This document shows, piece by piece, positions 58,712-64,000 of a stretch of 64,000 nucleotides of DNA (position 1 is its first letter; every line of letters begins with the position of its first letter). Location of the stretch: positions 1 through 64,000 of the forward strand of contig VLTN01000025.1 in the NCBI GenBank assembly GCA_008330645.1. The letters run 5' to 3'. The notes beneath the pieces were generated by a model. That model made no database searches and was not told where the DNA came from. It was given only the letters and a program-made list of their open reading frames with translations. The stretch comes from Cafeteria roenbergensis. Lineage: Eukaryota > Sar > Bigyra > Bicosoecida > Cafeteriaceae. The translations under genes were made by a program, and so were the position numbers.

Positions 58712-61708
58712 TCACACAGACGCATAGAGGCGCCTCTCAATCTCGTCCAGCCCCGAGGGCGGGCCGCGCCTCCCCAGCGCCACCTTGAGCTGCCCGCACA
58801 GCCCTTTCCAGCCGGCAACGGCCGTCTGGAGCTCGAGCTTCTCGCTCTCAAGCGAGGCGTTTTCGGCCTTGCTGACGCCCCACTGGTACTCCACCTCCTC
58901 CTTCTCTGCCTCCCGCGCGTCGATCAGGTGCTGCTTCACCTCGACGCTCTCCCGCAGCAGCTCGGTTTCGCGCGCCAGGCTGGCGGCGCGGTCCGTTGCG
59001 GCCGCCGCTCGCTCCTCGGCCACCGCAGCTCGCTTTTCGGCCGCCTCCTCGGACACGCGCGCGTCCGCCGCCAGCTTGGTCAGGGTTGCGATGCGCCCCC
59101 GGGCCTCTGCGAGCTCTGCGGAAGAGTCCAGCTTGGCCTCGAGGCGGGCCAGCAGCCCTGCCTGGGCCGTGCTGAGCGCCGTTCGGGCGGCAGTCTCTGC
59201 GGCACGAGCTTCCTTGAGCTCGTCGCGGCGGGCAGCCGCCTCCTCCTCGGCGGCAGCGCGCGCCCGCTCCGCCCGCGCCTCGACGCGCCGCCGCTCGTCA
59301 GACGCTGCCTCCAGCTGGGAGCGCAGAGCCTCTTGCTTGGTCGCGCCCTCCGCCGCCGCGGACTCGAGCGCCGCTTGCAGCCTAGCCCGCTCGGACCTCG
59401 CCGCCTCCTCCGCCACGCGCAGCCTTCCCTCCGCCTCCAGCTTCTCCAGGCGCACGGCCTCGGCCTCCGACCGGGCAGCTTGCAGGGCCCGGCGCGCAGC
59501 GCCGTCCGCGACGTCGGCGTCGGCCGCGGCCGCCTCCAGTGGTCGGCCCAGCACCCACCCGCCCCACACGCGCTCCCGGGCCGGCCCCACGGCGCAGGCG
59601 CGGTAGGCCGCCTCGAAGGCTGCCAGGCGACGCCTCGCCGCGTCAACCACCCGCGACGCCGTCGCATGCGTGGCCCCGCCGCCGCCGCCGCCGCCCCCTG
59701 CCCCGCCGCCGTCACCGCCAGCAGCAGCACCCTCTGCCGCCGCCGCCGCAGTCGCCGACGACGCCGCCGACGTCAGCGCCGGAACAGCCTCCGCCGCGGC
59801 CTCCCACGCCGCCGCGGCCACGGCTGCGCATGCCCTGGCCGAGGCAGCCTCGTTGGCCGCCACCAGCTCCCGCCGACGCTCCGCCGCCCCGGCAGCCACC
59901 CGGCCCGCGAAGGGCTCTGCCCGCGCGTCGTCCTTCACGGCATCGCGGCGAAACCGCGCCGTTGCGCGCGCGAGCGCCTCGTCCGCCACCTCCAGCAGCG
60001 CTGCCGAGGACAGGACGTCGGCGCGAAGGGCGGCCGCACCAGGCCCAGGCCCCTCCCGCAGCGCGGAAATGCGCGCGCGCGCGCCGGCCACCGCGGCGGC
60101 CGCTGCGTCATCGGCGGCCGCGCCCTCGCCACCCGCGGCGGTGGCGGCGGCGCCCGCAGACGCGGCGGCGCCGCCGCCACCCTCGGCTGCGCCCGCCGCC
60201 TCGGCCGCTGCATCTGCCTTTGCTCTGGCCGTCGACAGCTCCCGGAAGGATGCGTCGTACTCCCGAAGCGCCGCCTCGGCAGCCTCTGCGCAGCGGCTGT
60301 CCACAACCCGCTCCCAGGCGGTGGAGATGGTGGGGGCGCGGTTCTCGTTCATGGCGCCGGTGTAGGCCGCCGCCAGCTCCACCAGCATGGCGCCGCTCAC
60401 GGGCTGGCCAAACAGTGTCTTAGGCCGGGCCCCGGTGAACACGCGGCGGCGGAGGGCGTCCACCTGCGCGCGGAACTCGGGGCGAAGCGCGTCCCACGGC
60501 TCTGCCGCGAGTCCTGCCAGCTTTGCCTCGTCCGTGACGGGGCGCACCATTGTGACGCAGTCCCTCTCGGGGAAGAACGACCGCAGGAGGAGCCGCACGC
60601 TGTTCTTGGTGTCGGCGCCGTCGGACACGCCCGGTTCTGGCTTGAGAGCGTCTTCCAGATAGTCCCGGGCCGAGATCCGCCGGCCGTCGCGCTCCAGGCG
60701 AACCCCGAAGTCGCGGACGACCCAGAGGAACTGGGGGAAGAACTGGCCGAACTCGGAGCCAGTGTCGGCGTCGCGCGAGTGCGAGCGAACGTGGATGTGC
60801 TTGGTCAAGTTGACGACGAGGGACAGCTTGGAGATGGCGGACCCGTCGATGGTGCCCACCGAGTTGTACACGAAGTAGGAGGACAGCAGCAGCGCCAGCG
60901 CGAACACCCGACTGTCGTACGTCTCGGAGCGCGAGGTGGACCCGAGGCCCTCCGTGTCCATGAACAGCAGGTCCACGGTGTCCTCTTCGCCGCCCGAGCT
61001 GGCCGCCTGGGAGCCCGGCGCGGGCTTCACATCGGCCGCCACGTCGCCTTGCGGCATGTCCTTGGCGGAGATGACGCCGCCCCACAGCCAGATGCCCTTG
61101 GTGCACGCGCGCACGGTGGGGCCCACCTCGAAGCCCGCCGGCCGGCCCATCATCATGTTCAGAATGTAGCTCTTGCCGGTCCGGTACATGCCTGCGTGCG
61201 CGGCGAGGGCCGGAGCGGGAGCGCGGGGTGCGGCGCGTCGGGCAGCGGGCGGAGTCGGGGGGGAGGGGCGCGTGGAAGGGCGATCTGGGAAACGCCGCGC
61301 ACTGCCGCCAGCGCGCCTGTGCCAGCGGAGCGGTCCCCCAGTGCGACGCACGCCGCCCTGCTGAACCTGGCGGCTGCCTACCGCGCTCTCGGGGACTCGG
61401 GGGCGCGGGGCACCGCACCACGTGCCCGCGGAGGGCGAGTCGCGGCAACCAGTTCCAAACTTGCTTGGGCCCGCAGCGGCGCAACGCCCCCCTAACTTCG
61501 GCGCGCATGGGCCCTCACCGGCAATGGAGACGATGGCAAGACGCCTCTTGGGGTTGAGCCCGCGCAGGTAGTCCACAGCTTCCGGGGCCACAACGAACTT
61601 GTTGGTCGCCTCGTCCACGGTGATGAACGGGATTGGGCCAGCCAGGTCGCCGGCGGGCGCCTTGCTGCCAGCGGCTCCGGCTGGCATGGATGCCGCCGCG
61701 TCGGCCAT
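58712..61708 (-). CDS. GBP/atlastin-like large GTPase with coiled-coil tail
   Basis: Exons complement(61519..61708) and (58712..61191), joined by a 327-nt GTGAGG...ACGCAG intron (phase 1), give 889 residues. Splicing creates the P-loop RLAIVSIAGMYRTGKSYILN (G64-S71), as in guanylate-binding proteins. Then come a switch Thr region (GPTVRACTKGIWLW), LLFMDTEGLGS (about 141) and the family-specific RD motif FLWVVRDFGVRLE (about 220). The helical stalk and some 400 residues of coiled coil follow to the C-terminus (RRLYASV). There is no CaaX prenylation motif and no membrane hairpin, so membrane attachment as in animal GBP1 or atlastin is not evident. The family acts in membrane remodelling and, in animals and plants, in immunity; the role here is unknown. 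The intron is 3n and stop-free. Confidence 0.85.
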   Translation of the reverse strand: MADAAASMPAGAAGSKAPAGDLAGPIPFITVDEATNKFVVAPEAVDYLRGLNPKRRLAIVSIAGEGPCAPKLGGRCAAAGPSKFGTGCRDSPSAGTWCGAPRPRVPESAVGSRQVQQGGVRRTGGPLRWHRRAGGSARRFPDRPSTRPSPPTPPAARRAAPRAPAPALAAHAGMYRTGKSYILNMMMGRPAGFEVGPTVRACTKGIWLWGGVISAKDMPQGDVAADVKPAPGSQAASSGGEEDTVDLLFMDTEGLGSTSRSETYDSRVFALALLLSSYFVYNSVGTIDGSAISKLSLVVNLTKHIHVRSHSRDADTGSEFGQFFPQFLWVVRDFGVRLERDGRRISARDYLEDALKPEPGVSDGADTKNSVRLLLRSFFPERDCVTMVRPVTDEAKLAGLAAEPWDALRPEFRAQVDALRRRVFTGARPKTLFGQPVSGAMLVELAAAYTGAMNENRAPTISTAWERVVDSRCAEAAEAALREYDASFRELSTARAKADAAAEAAGAAEGGGGAAASAGAAATAAGGEGAAADDAAAAAVAGARARISALREGPGPGAAALRADVLSSAALLEVADEALARATARFRRDAVKDDARAEPFAGRVAAGAAERRRELVAANEAASARACAAVAAAAWEAAAEAVPALTSAASSATAAAAAEGAAAGGDGGGAGGGGGGGGATHATASRVVDAARRRLAAFEAAYRACAVGPARERVWGGWVLGRPLEAAAADADVADGAARRALQAARSEAEAVRLEKLEAEGRLRVAEEAARSERARLQAALESAAAEGATKQEALRSQLEAASDERRRVEARAERARAAAEEEAAARRDELKEARAAETAARTALSTAQAGLLARLEAKLDSSAELAEARGRIATLTKLAADARVSEEAAEKRAAVAEERAAAATDRAASLARETELLRESVEVKQHLIDAREAEKEEVEYQWGVSKAENASLESEKLELQTAVAGWKGLCGQLKVALGRRGPPSGLDEIERRLYASV

Positions 61709-61922
61709 GCCTGTCTGCCGCTGACCGGGGGAGTGCGTCCGCGGCGGGGAGGGTCGTCGGAGGAACAAACGCGGGCCGCCGCCCGGATGCAGAGCTAGCG
61801 CGCCACTGCCGCAATTACGCGCTGCCTCGGACTGGGGACGAACTCTGATTCGGGCAAAGGTTGAGCCAGCCCTGCCACGCCTCGCGTGCACGCCTGCACA
61901 CCCTGCCTTGCGTGCCCGGGTG

Positions 61923-63154
61923 ATGGCCGAGCCGACGAAGGCTGCGATGGCAGACTCGTCCCGTCTTGTGCGGGAGGCTGCTGAGCGGGGAGACGCCGCT
62001 GCGCTGCAAGTGCAGCTGGCCGCCGGAGCTGCCGCGGATGTGGCCGACAAGGTGAGGCGGGCTGCCTGTGGTCGGATCAGCTCTGGGCCGACAGGGGCGT
62101 GCGCACTCCTGGCTTTGCGGGAGGCATCGCCAGCTTTGTCGTGGGCAGGCGCAAGGACGCATGCCGGCGACGGCGCAGGGCGATGCTTCACTTGAGTTCC
62201 CGCAACGGCAAGGGAAGCTTTGGAGCTGGGTGGATTTCAGGTGGGCGGCGTTGTTCACGTCGCTACCGTCGTCGAGTCGACGACGGAGTCTGTGGCTGAG
62301 CATTGCGCGCTGGCACTGGGTAGCTCCAGGACCGTGGCGCTCGCGCTCCGGTTGTCGTGGATGGCAGCCGAACCTGGGCAAGTCACCGTTGCTCTCCACA
62401 TTCGCAGAGTGGATACACGCCTCTGATCGTGGCAGCGTGGGGCGGGCACGCGGCAGTCGTCCGTTTGCTGCTCGCTCACGGGGCCGATGCCTCGGCCAAG
62501 ACCAAGGCGAGCGGAAGCGCGCCGACTCCAAGGGCCGCGAGGAGCATGCGGCTCGAGGTCTGAAACCTCACAAAGCCGTCGAATGTCCCGCGCCTCGCAG
62601 AGCGGGACCTGCGCACTGGCCTTGGCTGCTTGGAATGGACACGCGGCCGTGGCGACCCTTCTGGTGCAGAACGGCGCGGAAGTGGAGGCCAAGGGCGCTG
62701 TTCGCTCGGACTGGTAATTTCACCTGCACACGGCTCACTCGACGCCCGCGGCGTTGCACGGACTCAGATGTACACTCCCGAAGACTTGCGCGATTCACAG
62801 GGAGCTGTTTTAAAATGTGTTTGGAGTCCCGCAGGACGGGAGCACGGCCTTGCTGGAGGCGGCCTCCAACGGTCACGCGGACGTCGTGAATGTGCTCCTG
62901 GACAGCGGTGCAAGCCTCGCTGCCAGGGATAGCGTGGGTCCAGCTGCGACAGCCAGGTTGCGCAAACCGCTCAAATAGCGTGCCAAGGTGATGGACGATG
63001 GGACCGGGGTTCCCCGCGGCAACTGCCCCGAACTGCCTCCCCGCCCCTCTCGCAGAATGGCAACACAGCCCTCTCGCTAGCCGCCTACGGCGGCCACACG
63101 TCGACGGTGAACCTGCTCTTGGACCACGGCGCAGACACTTCGGCCACGAACAAC
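61923..63154 (+). CDS. Ankyrin-repeat protein, one repeat per 99-bp exon; 3' end unresolved
   Basis: Exons are 61923-62051, 62408-62506, 62601-62699, 62835-62933 and 63056-63154. Exon 1 (43 codons) encodes a cap (VREAAERGDAAALQVQLAAG). Exons 2-5 are each exactly 99 nt, phase 0 at both ends, and each encodes one 33-residue ankyrin repeat: YTPLIVAAWGGHAAVVRLLL, TCALALAAWNGHAAVATLLV, STALLEAASNGHADVVNVLL and NTALSLAAYGGHTSTVNLLL. All acceptors end C/T-CGCAG; donors are GTGAGG, GCGAGC (a GC-AG intron), GTTCGC, GTGGGT and GTACGG. The last exon is uncertain: 63271-63405 or 63389-63442, both in phase and ending in a stop, are candidates. The binding partner is unknown. It diverges from the GBP-like gene, 214 bp away. 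Confidence 0.75.
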
Positions 63155-63628
63155 GTACGGTCCACGTGCGGGCTTGCCTGCCCTGCCTTCCCGCTCAGTG
63201 GCCGCTCGAACGCGTTGACCAAGACGTCGTGCGTCGAGGCTGCTGTGCCTGTCGCCATTGCGAATCGCAGCATGGCGAGACACCGATGAGCCGTTGCAGC
63301 AGCGAAGCGTGCAAGCGGTCGCTTGCGAACCACGGGCGCTGGCGGCGTCGAGGCGCGCTCGTTGTCTGGAAGGAAATGTCGCCCGCAGCTGCCCCGAATT
63401 CGTGATGACATCGCGCTCAAGACTCGCTGGAGATGGGCGTGATGGGCGCTTGGATGCGTGTGCAAGAGCGCGCACCATTGGCCCGCGCCGCCTGACCCCA
63501 CCTCGTCTGCCGCACAGGGCGGGCACGCACACGCAAAAACACAAAGGAGAAACACAGAAGAGCAGGCACGACTGCTTCTCTCCCAGCCCCGTGGCAGCCT
63601 GCGGCCGACCGTCGGGCGCCAGGGCGGG
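63155..63628. other. Probable last intron/exon of the ankyrin gene and 3' flanks
   Basis: This stretch holds the two candidate terminal exons of the ankyrin gene and the 3' flank of the EF-hand gene. An acacgcaaaaacacaaaggag stretch near 63530-63550 is the only A-rich patch; it may hold processing signals of either gene. Confidence 0.4.
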
Positions 63629-63940
63629 TCACTTGCCCTTCTTCTTCCCGCCCTTACCCTTGGCCTTCTCCTCCGCCTGCTCGCGCATGAACTTGCGCGC
63701 TCCGGCCGGCGTGTGGCCAGCCCGCCGAAGGGCGTCGGCCTGTGAAGTGAGGCCTCGCACCCACGCAGCGTAGTCGACCTCCCCGGTGTCGTCGGGGTCG
63801 GCGCTCTCCACCATCTCCTCGGCCATATCGGCGGCGAGCGGCGCAACCCCGCCCTTGACAGGGTCGTGCTCGCCGAGGCTGAGCAGGATCTGCCGGAACG
63901 TTGCCACGGTGATCACACCGCTGCCGTCGGGGTCGAACTC
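63629..63940 (-). CDS. Partial EF-hand protein, C-terminal exon
   Basis: This is the last exon of a gene that enters from the right edge. The most likely acceptor is GCGCAG ending at 63941, so the exon starts with EFDPDGSGVITV. Two EF-hand loops are visible, DPDGSGVITVAT and DPDDTGEVDYAA, with typical helices (FRQILLSLG, MAEEMVESA). Positions 1, 3, 5 and 7-9 are as in calcium sites but position 12, normally Glu, is Thr in the first and Ala in the second. The tail (ARKFMREQAEEKAKGKGGKK) is basic. It resembles calmodulin/centrin-type regulatory subunits. Calcium binding is doubtful. It converges on the ankyrin gene. Confidence 0.7.
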   Translation of the reverse strand, partial: EFDPDGSGVITVATFRQILLSLGEHDPVKGGVAPLAADMAEEMVESADPDDTGEVDYAAWVRGLTSQADALRRAGHTPAGARKFMREQAEEKAKGKGGKKKGK

Positions 63941-64000
63941 CTGCGCGGCTCGGACCAAGCGCAACGGGGGGCACGCACAGGCAGGTGGTCGGACTCGGGC

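Noticed and set aside
58691-61495. 934-codon open frame on the plus strand opposite the GBP-like gene
   Set aside because: It is a shadow. The minus strand has intact GTPase motifs and phase-matched splicing; the plus frame is Arg/Gly/Leu low complexity without motifs. Stops are rare in DNA this rich in GC.
1-64000. tRNA, rRNA or other structural RNA genes
   Set aside because: I looked for cloverleaf and conserved rRNA words and found none I could support by eye; a dedicated search could still find short RNAs in the intergenic regions.

Overview
The window is nuclear DNA of a eukaryotic microbe with a very GC-rich, compact genome. About two dozen protein genes lie on both strands. Most are separated by only 200-600 bp, in divergent or convergent pairs, and the proteins are rich in Ala, Gly, Arg and Pro. 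Evidence for a eukaryote is direct: spliceosomal introns whose reading phase matches at each proposed junction, and genes for U2AF large subunit, U2SURP/SR140, NUP62, RAN, CDC73, COX17 and a carnitine-pathway dioxygenase. No plastid gene was seen. A heterotrophic flagellate of the Cafeteria type (known for a genome near 70% GC) would fit, but that is an inference, not a demonstration.

Layout. 1-1316: a partial two-exon gene for an unidentified helix-turn-helix-like protein (minus) runs off the left edge, next to a frameshifted remnant of a non-LTR retrotransposon reverse transcriptase (plus). 1690-6433: a large unidentified three-exon gene (minus). 7041-9529: a secreted lipocalin (minus) diverging from a J-domain membrane protein (plus). 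9965-14872: an unidentified multi-pass membrane protein (minus) diverging from an RMDN/FAM82-like TPR protein (plus). 15305-19448: U2AF65 (minus) diverging from a small ankyrin protein (plus). 19694-23835: an RlmM-like methyltransferase and a membrane-anchored unknown (both minus), then COX17 (plus). 24150-32723: a gamma-butyrobetaine/trimethyllysine dioxygenase and a PX-domain protein (minus), then U2SURP (plus). 33019-44470: a 2,092-residue MAP3K-type kinase (minus), then NUP62 and a PARP-like protein (plus). 44797-52888: a coiled-coil protein (minus), PIF1 helicase (plus), RAN (minus) and a small basic protein (plus). 53760-64000: CDC73 (plus), a UBE3D-like protein and a GBP/atlastin-like GTPase (minus), an ankyrin gene built of 99-bp one-repeat exons (plus), and a partial EF-hand protein (minus).

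The genes do not form one pathway. Shared themes are 3' splice-site recognition (U2AF65, U2SURP), nuclear transport (RAN, NUP62) and transcription elongation (CDC73). Introns share one pattern: the donor is nearly always GTGAG and the acceptor always ends C/T-GCAG, with lengths of about 78-435 nt. I worked from the printed sequence without searches. Family calls rest on recognised motifs, and exon borders were checked only by phase and splice signals.
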